Source: an uncultured Eisenbergiella sp.
GTDB lineage: Bacteria > Bacillota > Clostridia > Lachnospirales > Lachnospiraceae
Length of the DNA: 64,000 nucleotides
NCBI GenBank assembly: GCA_910585455.1
Contig: CAJUEL010000019.1
Span: 10,701-74,700 of the forward strand
Direction: 5' to 3'
Under the pieces are notes generated by a model. The model had not been told where the DNA came from and did no database searches. It saw only the letters and a list, made by a program, of their open reading frames with translations. Below, piece by piece: positions 34,005 through 41,031 of this stretch (the stretch's first letter is position 1; every line of letters begins with the position of its first letter). A program made the translations under genes and the position numbers.

Positions 34005-35405
34005 CTACCGGATTTCCACGCCCAGCTTTTTCTGCGCGTCATCGATCACCCGCAAAAGCTCCTCATCCGTCAGCACGGTCACACGGCCGCCCGCGTACTC
34101 CTCATCAACCCATTTCTTCACCTCGTGGACGAGATCACAGCTTTTATCCAGCTTTTTCTCCTCCGGCAGGGAAAAATACGTGTTGATCCAGTGGGCGATT
34201 CCGGCAAGCCCGGAGGTATTGGAAACCGCGCATAAAACAGGCCTGTTTAAAAACTTCTCCGTATCGAAAATATTATAAATTTCCTCGTTCTTCAAAAGCC
34301 CGTCCGCATGGATGCCCGCCCTTGTGACATTGAAATTTTTCCCCACAAAGGGCGTCCTGGGCGGAATCTGATAGCCGATCTCCTTCTCGTAGTATTCGGC
34401 AAGCTCCGTGATAACCCTGGTATCCATGCCGTTTAACGTTCCCCGCAGCTGGGCGTATTCGAAGACCATCGCCTCCAGCGGCGTGTTGCCCGTCCGCTCC
34501 CCGATGCCGAACAGCGACGTGTTCACGCCGGAGCAGCCGTACAGCCACGCGGTGGAGGAATTGACCACCGCCTTATAAAAATCGTTGTGTCCATGCCATT
34601 CCATCATCTCGTGGGGAACGCCCGCATGGGTATGCAGCGCATAGATAATGCCGGGCACGCTTCGGGGAATGACCGCTCCGGGATAGTTGACCCCATAGCC
34701 CATGGTATCACAGGCGCGCACCTTGACCGGAATCTGATACTCCTTCATCAGCTTCATCAGCTCCAGACAAAAGGGCACCACATAACCGTAAATATCCGCC
34801 CTCGTGATATCCTCCAGATGGCAGCGCGGACTGATTCCCTCCTCCAGGCAGTCACGGATCACGCTCAAATAATGTTCCATCGCCTGCCGCCTTGTCATCT
34901 TCAGCTTCATAAAAATGTGATAGTCGGAGCAGCTCACCAAAATGCCCGTTTCCTTCATGCCGATTTCCTTCACCAGCTTAAAATCCTCACGGCTCGCCCG
35001 AATCCAGCTCGTCACCTCCGGAAACCGGTAGCCCCGCTCCATACATTTATAAACGGCATCCCTGTCCTTCTTGCTGTAGAGGAAAAATTCGCTGGCACGA
35101 ATCATGCCGTTCTCCCCGCCCAGTCTGTGCAGATAATCATAAATCGTCACGATCTGCTCCGTGCTGTAGGGCGCTCTGGACTGTTGCCCGTCCCGGAATG
35201 TGGTATCCGTAATCCAGATATCCTTCGGCATATCGTGTGGCACGATACGGTCGTTAAAGGGGATCTTGGGCACCTCCGAATAGGGAAACATGTTCCGGAA
35301 GACATTGGGCTTTGCCACATCATCCAGAATGTACATGTGTTCTTCGATTTCAAGCAGATTCTTCTTGTCGTTCATCGACACCGGACGGTAAGTAAACGTA
35401 CTCAT
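34005..35405 (-). CDS. Re-type citrate synthase / homocitrate-synthase-like DRE-TIM enzyme
   Basis: A 466-residue member of the DRE-TIM metallolyase family. ITDTTFRDGQQSRAPYSTEQ carries the catalytic Arg-Asp of the signature, WHGHNDFYKAVVNSSTAWLYGCSGVNTSLFGIGERTGNTPLEAMV holds the metal-binding HxH and GERxGN motif. The unusual N-terminal extension and long length resemble the Re-citrate synthase of anaerobes more than isopropylmalate synthase. The neighbouring icd supports a citrate-to-2-oxoglutarate role. The ATG at 35405 has GAAGGAG 7 nt before it. Homocitrate synthase is the main alternative. Confidence 0.82.
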   Translation of the reverse strand: MSTFTYRPVSMNDKKNLLEIEEHMYILDDVAKPNVFRNMFPYSEVPKIPFNDRIVPHDMPKDIWITDTTFRDGQQSRAPYSTEQIVTIYDYLHRLGGENGMIRASEFFLYSKKDRDAVYKCMERGYRFPEVTSWIRASREDFKLVKEIGMKETGILVSCSDYHIFMKLKMTRRQAMEHYLSVIRDCLEEGISPRCHLEDITRADIYGYVVPFCLELMKLMKEYQIPVKVRACDTMGYGVNYPGAVIPRSVPGIIYALHTHAGVPHEMMEWHGHNDFYKAVVNSSTAWLYGCSGVNTSLFGIGERTGNTPLEAMVFEYAQLRGTLNGMDTRVITELAEYYEKEIGYQIPPRTPFVGKNFNVTRAGIHADGLLKNEEIYNIFDTEKFLNRPVLCAVSNTSGLAGIAHWINTYFSLPEEKKLDKSCDLVHEVKKWVDEEYAGGRVTVLTDEELLRVIDDAQKKLGVEIR

Positions 35406-35462
35406 GCGCATTCTCCTTCGTTTATATGAATTTCGTTTTTTGCACTTTATAATACTTGTATA

Positions 35463-35491
35463 ATTGTATACAATCAAGGGGCGCATGTCAA
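35463..35491 (-). promoter_or_regulatory. citrate synthase promoter with a GntR-type operator over the -10
   Basis: On the minus strand TTGACA (35486-35491) and TACAAT (35463-35468) are 17 nt apart. A perfect palindrome ATTGTATACAAT (35463-35474) covers the -10; its TTGTATACAA core is of the kind bound by FCD-type GntR repressors. The linked GntR gene is the likely regulator. Confidence 0.75.
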
Positions 35492-35556
35492 GCACTTTCT
35501 CCTAAAAGCGCAAAAAACCTTCGTGACATAAAGCGCGAAATGACACTGAAAATGCA

Positions 35557-35599
35557 GACGGGACAGGCACAGGCTGTTTCACACCTCCGCTGTCCCGTC
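35557..35599. repeat. short inverted repeat, apparent remnant of the long palindromic element
   Basis: Arms GACGGGACAG and CTGTCCCGTC flank a 23-nt loop. The sequence GGGACAGGCACAGGCTGTTT matches the arm/inner boundary of copies B and C. It sits 18 nt after the subtilase stop and may act as its terminator. Confidence 0.5.
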
Positions 35600-35616
35600 C
35601 ATCTGTTGGACTGTTT

Positions 35617-36534
35617 TTAATCCGCCAAAGCCGCGGCGACATTCAACATGCCCCATCCCTGCTTTTCCGGCGCTTCTCCCAGATCCTGCGCGCTGCCCAG
35701 AAGCCGTCTTTTGATCTGCGAATTGGAAAGCAGCGGATATTTTTCCCACAGCAGGGCAGCGGCGCCGCACACGGCAGGCACCGCCATGGACGAGCCGCTT
35801 TTGGCCGTATAGGGATTTAAAACGCCTCCTATCCGCTTTTTTCGAAAGCCCGCATGACAGGAAATGATATCCGTCCCCGGCGCGACCAGGTCGGGCTTGC
35901 GGATCGCAGCGCCCGCCGTTCCTCTTCCGGAATAATTTTCACACAGATCGCACCTGTCTGAAAAGCTTTTTCCGTCATGGCAGCCAACCGCCACCACATA
36001 AGGCCCTCTGCCCAAAAGCGAAAGGCTTCCGCTTTTGGGTCCCTTGTTTCCCGCCGCCACAACGACAAAAATTCCCGCCTCCCAGGCCTCCTCCAGCCAG
36101 GACAGCAGCTCCTCCTGCGCCGCTTTTTCTTCTATTTGATTAATCCCGACGGATATGTTTAGAATTCTGGTCTGGTATAGCCGTCTGTTGTCCAGGACAT
36201 ACCGGATTCCGGCTATCATATCCTCAATAGCCCCATCTCCCTTTTCGTCCAGTACCTTCCCCGCCACGATTCTGCAGTGCGGCGCCACGCCGCTGTAGAG
36301 CCCTCCGGAGCAAATGCCGTTCCCGCACAGACAGCCCGCCACATGCGTACCGTGCCCGCAATCATCATAGGGCATGGACTGCCCGCCGCAAAAATCCTTA
36401 AAACACACCAGCGACCTTTCCAGATCCGGGTGCATGGCAAAGCCCGTATCCAGAATTGCCGCCGTCACGCCCGCCCCGGTATAGGGAAACACCTGTGCCG
36501 GCGCCGCATGAATCACCCTTTTTACGCGGTTCAT
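35617..36534 (-). CDS. S8 family (subtilisin-like) serine peptidase
   Basis: A 305-residue subtilase with all three catalytic blocks: Asp in AILDTGFAMHPDL near residue 30, His in CGHGTHVAGCL near residue 60, and Ser in KSGSSMAVPAVCGAAALL near residue 246; the oxyanion Asn is in VVAAGNKGP near 152. No signal peptide or long propeptide is visible, so it may act inside the cell or be exported in another way. Several Cys residues around the active site are unusual for the family. The small inverted repeat at 35557-35599 may end its transcript. Confidence 0.9.
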   Translation of the reverse strand: MNRVKRVIHAAPAQVFPYTGAGVTAAILDTGFAMHPDLERSLVCFKDFCGGQSMPYDDCGHGTHVAGCLCGNGICSGGLYSGVAPHCRIVAGKVLDEKGDGAIEDMIAGIRYVLDNRRLYQTRILNISVGINQIEEKAAQEELLSWLEEAWEAGIFVVVAAGNKGPKSGSLSLLGRGPYVVAVGCHDGKSFSDRCDLCENYSGRGTAGAAIRKPDLVAPGTDIISCHAGFRKKRIGGVLNPYTAKSGSSMAVPAVCGAAALLWEKYPLLSNSQIKRRLLGSAQDLGEAPEKQGWGMLNVAAALAD

Positions 36535-36741
36535 CGCAAAATATTCCTTTTTTCTTATAAATATGTAAAAAAGAATTGTTTTGCTACCGTCTGCATGTCC
36601 GCAATTGGGCGCTGCCAGGGCAAGCCTGCCTACGGGCAGGGTTTCAAAATTTCCTTCATAAAAAAAATGGAATCAGCGGAAACAAAGACAACCACAGCCA
36701 CATATCATAAACCATAACCAACAACATGGAGGCTCTTAAAA

Positions 36742-36996
36742 ATGAGTGACTTATCAGCAACAAACTGTGGATGCAACAATCGTCCCAACGATTGTGGATG
36801 CGGCAATGGCTTCGGCGGAGATGGCTGCACATGGCTCATCATCCTGCTGCTTCTGTTTTCCTGCGGCGGATGCGGGAACGGCAATTTCTTATCCGGAAAC
36901 GGGTGTGGATGCGGCAATGATAACAACGGCTGCAGCTGCCTGATCCTCATCCTGATCCTGTTCTGCTGCGGCGGCAATGGCTTTGGCTGCTGCTGA
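36742..36996 (+). CDS. Cys/Gly-rich duplicated hydrophobic protein (chorion-class-like)
   Basis: An 84-residue protein with 15 Cys. It consists of two similar modules: CGCGN, a spacer, a GC, a very hydrophobic stretch (LIILLLLF or LILILILF), then CGG and GNG. Databases often label such proteins as chorion-class high-cysteine, which is a composition match and not a function. The ribosome site GGAGG lies 9 nt before the ATG. Two terminators follow. Possible roles are a spore or envelope structural protein, or a membrane peptide; none is shown. Confidence 0.7.
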   Translation: MSDLSATNCGCNNRPNDCGCGNGFGGDGCTWLIILLLLFSCGGCGNGNFLSGNGCGCGNDNNGCSCLILILILFCCGGNGFGCC

Positions 36997-37052
36997 CAAA
37001 CCGCTTCCCCTGTTATGACACCCACCCTGGCTACAGCGTCATAACAGTTTCC

Positions 37053-37086
37053 AAAGGCATTGCCCTGCAACGGGCAATGCCCTTTT
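37053..37086 (+). terminator. intrinsic terminator after the Cys-rich gene
   Basis: Arms AGGGCATTGCCC-type: GGCATTGCCC and GGGCAATGCC with a 5-6 nt loop, then TTTTT. It follows the Cys-rich gene by 57 nt. Confidence 0.8.
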
Positions 37087-37127
37087 TCATACGACAGGAA
37101 ACTTTATTTCCTGTCGTATGAAAAAAA
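37083..37127. terminator. second, longer hairpin with T/A runs on both sides
   Basis: Arms TTCATACGACAGGAAA and TTTCCTGTCGTATGAA are fully complementary, with TTTTT before and AAAAAAA after. It could end transcription from either side. Confidence 0.75.
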
Positions 37128-37260
37128 TCCTGACGTACAAAAATCTGTTCTTGCGCGCATGCACGTGAAAAAGACGCTGCCTGACGGCAACCCCGCGCGA
37201 CGTTTTTACATATTCCCTGTCTCTTTTACATAAGGTAAAAGGAAGGGAGGTATAAAAAAG

Positions 37261-37908
37261 ATGAATCCCATTGAAAATGAAGCGATCTGTGCCTTTGATA
37301 CGCTTTATACGAACAATCACATACAGATATTGAAGGTGCTTCTGCCCTATTTCGACTTAAACGCCCAAAAGAGGCTTGCCATCCTGATTAAATTCATGGA
37401 GCTGCGCTATACGATGGAATATTTTGGCAGACAAATAACATCCGCATATGCTTCCCGCGATGGTTTGCAGCAGCCTGATATCGTCGGCATTTTTGAACAG
37501 ATCAAAAGCTTCTGCACGCCCTCCGAGCGCGCCATGTTTGACCAGCTGGCAAATATGAAAAAAAGCATGGAAATGTACGAGGAGATGACGAATATGATGC
37601 AGCTGTTCTCCCAGCTCATGCCAGAAGGCGCTGCCGCAGAATCTTTCCATGCGTCCGGCGCTAACGCAGCGGCGGATGCGGCCGGATATGACCCTTCCGC
37701 CGGTCCTGATCATTCTCCCGGAAACGATACCGCCGGTCAGGGTAGTGCGGCACAGGGAGCAGGCAGTTTTCCCTTCGGCTCTGCAAATCCCATGGAACTG
37801 CTCAAAGGTATGCTCTCTCCGGAACAGCAAAGCATGTTTGAGCTGTTCTCTTCCTCCTTCGGCAATTTGGACCAGACCAATCATGCTTCATCATCCGAAC
37901 AGCAATAG
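37261..37908 (+). CDS. helical protein of unknown function with Ala/Gly-rich linker
   Basis: A 215-residue protein. Residues 1-120 are mainly helical (HIQILKVLLPYFDLNAQKRLAILIKFMEL, SERAMFDQLANMKKSMEMYEEMTNMMQLFSQLM). A disordered Ala/Gly/Ser-rich stretch spans about 125-170, and a short Met-rich helix (PMELLKGMLSPEQQSMFELFSSSF) ends it. GGGAGG precedes the ATG. The next gene, 56 nt downstream, is also helical and small. I do not recognise either family; the pair and the Cys-rich gene before them may form a conserved unit. Confidence 0.65.
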   Translation: MNPIENEAICAFDTLYTNNHIQILKVLLPYFDLNAQKRLAILIKFMELRYTMEYFGRQITSAYASRDGLQQPDIVGIFEQIKSFCTPSERAMFDQLANMKKSMEMYEEMTNMMQLFSQLMPEGAAAESFHASGANAAADAAGYDPSAGPDHSPGNDTAGQGSAAQGAGSFPFGSANPMELLKGMLSPEQQSMFELFSSSFGNLDQTNHASSSEQQ

Positions 37909-37964
37909 GATCTGTGCCCTGCACGGATTCTGTTGTACAAAAAATCTGAAATGGAGAAATTATC

Positions 37965-38249
37965 ATGCAAACACAGAATTCTGCACCATCCTGGATGGAC
38001 GATCCCTCCCTTAAGGATATTCCCAGACAAAAGCTGGATTTTTTACAAAAGCTCGTCTTTGAAAGCAAAAATCTCTCCCAGAAGGAGCTGCTTCCCTTTC
38101 TGATGGCTCTCGCCCAGAGAAGCCGGGACGCACAAATCTCCTTTTCACCGGATGAGATGAACGCCATCATCACAGCGATCAAGGCTGTCAGCACGCCGGA
38201 TGAAATTAACAAAATGAATCAGCTTATGAAGCTGATGTCCAAAAAATAA
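37965..38249 (+). CDS. small helical protein, partner of the preceding unknown gene
   Basis: A 94-residue protein with three predicted helices (PRQKLDFLQKLVFESKNLSQ, KELLPFLMALAQRSRDAQ, SPDEMNAIITAIKAVSTPDEINKMNQLMKLM). It lacks Cys, signal peptide and membrane segments. The end resembles the Met-rich helix of the upstream protein, hinting that the two may interact. It is co-directional and 56 nt away. The function is unknown. Confidence 0.65.
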   Translation: MQTQNSAPSWMDDPSLKDIPRQKLDFLQKLVFESKNLSQKELLPFLMALAQRSRDAQISFSPDEMNAIITAIKAVSTPDEINKMNQLMKLMSKK

Positions 38250-38285
38250 ATGAATTCTGAAAAATAAGCTTTCTGTTTGCCATCA

Positions 38286-38320
38286 ACAATAGAATTCACG
38301 CTCTGCGAGAATTCTATTGT
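38286..38320. repeat. 12-bp inverted repeat
   Basis: Arms ACAATAGAATTC and GAATTCTATTGT flank an 11-nt loop. No T run follows, so it may be a weak terminator or a stabilising hairpin after the small helical gene. Confidence 0.55.
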
Positions 38321-38335
38321 CATGAATAAAATGCA

Positions 38336-38370
38336 GAGGGATTTTCGCGCCGTCAGCGCAAAAATCCCTC
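38336..38370. terminator. hairpin spanning the end of the SufB-like gene
   Basis: Arms GAGGGATTTTCGCGC and GCGCAAAAATCCCTC, with one unpaired position, flank a 5-nt loop holding the SufB-like stop codon. It probably separates the convergent genes. Confidence 0.6.
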
Positions 38371-39270
38371 CACGATCTTTTCCTCAGCCTCCTGCTCCGA
38401 AAGCCCCAGCGTCATCAGCTTGATGATCTGCTCTCCTGCAATCTTCCCGATCGCGGCTTCATGAATCAGGGCGGCATCCGGATGATTTGCCGCAAGCTCC
38501 GGCACAGCGCTTATTTTGGCGCTGTCCATGATGATCGCATCGCATTCCGTATGCCCGCTGCACACCGCGTTGCCGATTAATCTGGAACAAAACTTCTGGT
38601 AGGATTCCTCCTTTGCCACGGAACGGGATATGATGTTCGCGCCGCTGCCCTCTCCGTCCAGATACACGTCAAAGTAGCTCTCCGCCTGCTGTTTTCCGTG
38701 CGTCATAAGCCGTTCCATCACCACAAGCTTCGCCCCCTCCTTCAGCCTGGCAGTCGTTTTCCTGACCGTGGAATCTACGCCCTTGATCTGGACGGTATCC
38801 ATTTCCATATAGCTGTCTGCATCCATTTCCACGATCGTCTCCGGATTCATGATGCGCTCACCAGACCCGTCGCCGGAGCCATAATGCTTTTCCACATATT
38901 TTACCTTCGCATTTTTCCCAATGAAGAAGCTATGGATGCCGTCATGCTTGCTGGCATCATTTCCCGCGTTGTGAATGCCGCAGCCCGCCACAATCGTCAC
39001 GTCGCAGTCATCCCCCACATAAAAATCATTATACACCACTTCCGTAAGGCCGGACTGACTGATGACGACCGGAATATGCACGCTCTTCTTCTTCGTGCCG
39101 GGCCTGATTCTGACCACAAGCCCTTTCCCGTCCTTGCGCGTTCCGATCTCAATTTCTTCCGTAGAGCTCCGTCCGATGCTCTGTCCGTTTTCCCTGATAT
39201 TATAAGCGCCCTCCGGAATCCCGTGCAGCTCTGCCACCTCTTCCAGAATCCGCTGTGTGATCTCATTCAT
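38353..39270 (-). CDS. SufB/SufD-like Fe-S scaffold subunit (short, SmsB-like)
   Basis: A 305-residue SufB/D-family protein. The C-terminal beta-helix part with SGHTECDAIIMDSAKISAVPELAANHPDAALIHEAAIGKIAGEQIIKLMTLGLSEQEAEEKIVEGFL is conserved. It is much shorter than E. coli SufB (about 495 residues), matching the short SufB-like subunit of minimal SufBC/SMS systems. The Cys in NAVCSGHTECDAI are candidate ligands. It lies 4 nt after sufC. SufS, SufU and SufD are not in the window. Confidence 0.88.
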   Translation of the reverse strand: MNEITQRILEEVAELHGIPEGAYNIRENGQSIGRSSTEEIEIGTRKDGKGLVVRIRPGTKKKSVHIPVVISQSGLTEVVYNDFYVGDDCDVTIVAGCGIHNAGNDASKHDGIHSFFIGKNAKVKYVEKHYGSGDGSGERIMNPETIVEMDADSYMEMDTVQIKGVDSTVRKTTARLKEGAKLVVMERLMTHGKQQAESYFDVYLDGEGSGANIISRSVAKEESYQKFCSRLIGNAVCSGHTECDAIIMDSAKISAVPELAANHPDAALIHEAAIGKIAGEQIIKLMTLGLSEQEAEEKIVEGFLR

Positions 39271-39274
39271 GCGT

Positions 39275-40000
39275 TCAGCCCTCCATCGCCTTACAGCCCC
39301 GGTTTACCGTTTTGCCAAGTATCTGCGGCAGAAGCTCCTCCCGGCTGCCGCATGCGGTCAGCTGCCCGTCCGCAATCATCATGATTTCATCCGCAATGTT
39401 CAAAATCCGTTCCTGATGGGAAATGATGAGGATGGAACCGTGATTTTCCCGATGCAGCTTCTCAAAAACAGAAATCAGCTTCTGAAAGCTCCACAGGTCG
39501 ATCCCCGCCTCCGGCTCGTCAAAAACCGTCAGCTTCGTCCTGCGCGCCATCACCGTAGCGATCTCGATGCGCTTTAGCTCGCCCCCCGAAAGGCTGGCGT
39601 TCACCTCCCTGCGCACATAGTCCCTGGCGCACAGTCCCACCTCGGAAAGATACCGGCAGGCCTCCTCCACGGACATCTTCTCCCCGCTCGCCAGCTGAAT
39701 CAGGTCGAACACCGTGATGCCCTTAAACCGGACCGGCTGCTGGAACGCATAGCTGATCCCCAGCCTGGCCCGCTCTGTCACGGACAGCTCCGTGATATCC
39801 TCCCCGTTAAAAAGAATCTTCCCTTCACAGGGCTTCTCAATGCCCGCGATCACCTTCGCCAGGGTGGACTTTCCGCCGCCATTTGGTCCCGTGATCACCG
39901 TAAATTTGTTGTCTTCCAGCTTTAAGCTGATATTTTTTAAAATGTCCTTCTGTTGACTGTCCTGAGACACGCCAAAGGACACGTTTACAAGCTCCAGCAT
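39275..40000 (-). CDS. sufC: SufC-like ABC ATPase for Fe-S cluster assembly
   Basis: A 241-residue ABC ATPase. Walker A is TGPNGGGKSTLAKVIAG near residue 38, the signature LSGGELKRIEI near 148, Walker B TVFDEPEAGIDLWSF near 171 and H-loop ISHQERIL near 203. The DEPEAGID version of Walker B is the usual SufC form. Together with the short SufB-like subunit it should make a SufBC scaffold energised by ATP. GGAGGAGGG precedes the ATG. Confidence 0.92.
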   Translation of the reverse strand: MLELVNVSFGVSQDSQQKDILKNISLKLEDNKFTVITGPNGGGKSTLAKVIAGIEKPCEGKILFNGEDITELSVTERARLGISYAFQQPVRFKGITVFDLIQLASGEKMSVEEACRYLSEVGLCARDYVRREVNASLSGGELKRIEIATVMARRTKLTVFDEPEAGIDLWSFQKLISVFEKLHRENHGSILIISHQERILNIADEIMMIADGQLTACGSREELLPQILGKTVNRGCKAMEG

Positions 40001-40186
40001 ATGCCCTCCTCCTGCCGTTTATCGCCGCACAGACATGATCCGTAACGCATCGCCGTACGGGCTCATTCGCATTATAAAGCATTCCTCCAAAAAATACAAA
40101 TATTCCGCCCCATTCTTTAGAAAAAATTCATATTGCATACTGTCAGCACGATTTCTCCTGTTCAAACTGCTGCGATTGTGGAGCAG

Positions 40187-40521
40187 CTTTTCACGGAATG
40201 GAGAGAATGGCTGGAAGAGCAGCAGGAGGTGTCAGGGCGCGGACAGACGGGCGGACGGCAGGTACAGGCTGTTTCCGGTCGCTTTATCCGGAGCGGAGAA
40301 ATTCCCAAAATGACAGGGGATTCCTGCCACAGGGCGCAATACTGTCTGAACGAAGTGAGTTCATTGCGCCCTGTGGCGTTTTGGAATCTCCGGCCATTTT
40401 GTGGAATTTCCCGTTCCGGATATCGCGACCGGAAACAGCCTGTGCCTGCCGTCCGCCCGTCTGTCCGCGCCCTGGCGCCTCCTGATGCTCTTCCGGCCGT
40501 TCTCTCCATTCCGAAAAAAGC
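40187..40521. repeat. long palindromic element, copy C (about 335 bp)
   Basis: Outer arms start CGGAATGGAGAGAATGG and end with the near complement TTCTCTCCATTCCG. They differ from the outer arms of A and B, while inner boxes (GGCTGTTTCCGGTCG, ATCCGGAGCGG, AAATTCCC) are shared. The centre (40332-40371) reads GGGCGCAA ... CTGAACGAAGTGAGTTC ... TTGCGCCC, which is the A/B centre in reverse orientation. It fills most of the gap between sufC and a GNAT gene, 12 nt after the GNAT stop. The remaining 186 bases before sufC show no clear feature. Confidence 0.85.
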
Positions 40522-40532
40522 GGCGGCTACGG

Positions 40533-40958
40533 CTATTGAAGTAATTTGTACATGTAGTAACGTTGGTGGCCTTTGGGCATGTCCGGCAGGGTTCCGAATA
40601 CCTGATAGCCCTGCTTTTCATAAAATTCCCGCGCCTGAAAGTCGAAGGTGTCCAGCTGCGCCATGTAGCAGTCGTGACGCAGCGCTTCTTTTTCCACCTC
40701 CGCAAGGAGCCTCTGCGCAATACCCATTTTCCGGCAGTCCTCCCTCACCCAGACCGTTTCTACGCTCAGCACCCTCCAAAGCATGCTGCACGCCAGCACG
40801 CCGCCTAAAAGCTGTCCGCTTTCATCCTTCGCGCAGCGGCAGATTTTGATAAACGGCTCTGCCTGCGCAGGCGGCACCTGTCCCAGATTATAGGCCATCA
40901 GTTCATCATCCAACGCTTCCTCTTCTTCTCTGTCCGGAATTGCAATCTCATACTCCAT
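40533..40958 (-). CDS. GNAT N-acetyltransferase
   Basis: A 141-residue acetyltransferase. VETVWVREDCRKMGIAQRLLAEVEKEAL holds the acetyl-CoA-binding R-x-x-G-x-A segment near residue 85, and QAREFYEKQGYQVFGTLPDMPKGHQRYYMYK is the usual C-terminal pattern. The ATG at 40958 is preferred because AGGTGG lies 8 nt upstream; a longer in-frame start lacks support. The substrate is not known. Element C begins 12 nt after its stop. Confidence 0.85.
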   Translation of the reverse strand: MEYEIAIPDREEEEALDDELMAYNLGQVPPAQAEPFIKICRCAKDESGQLLGGVLACSMLWRVLSVETVWVREDCRKMGIAQRLLAEVEKEALRHDCYMAQLDTFDFQAREFYEKQGYQVFGTLPDMPKGHQRYYMYKLLQ

Positions 40959-41031
40959 TTTGTTTTCCACCTGCTTTGCTTTCTTCACGGTTTTGGGAAA
41001 CATCCGCTTTTGCTTTTTCCATGCATGTACT

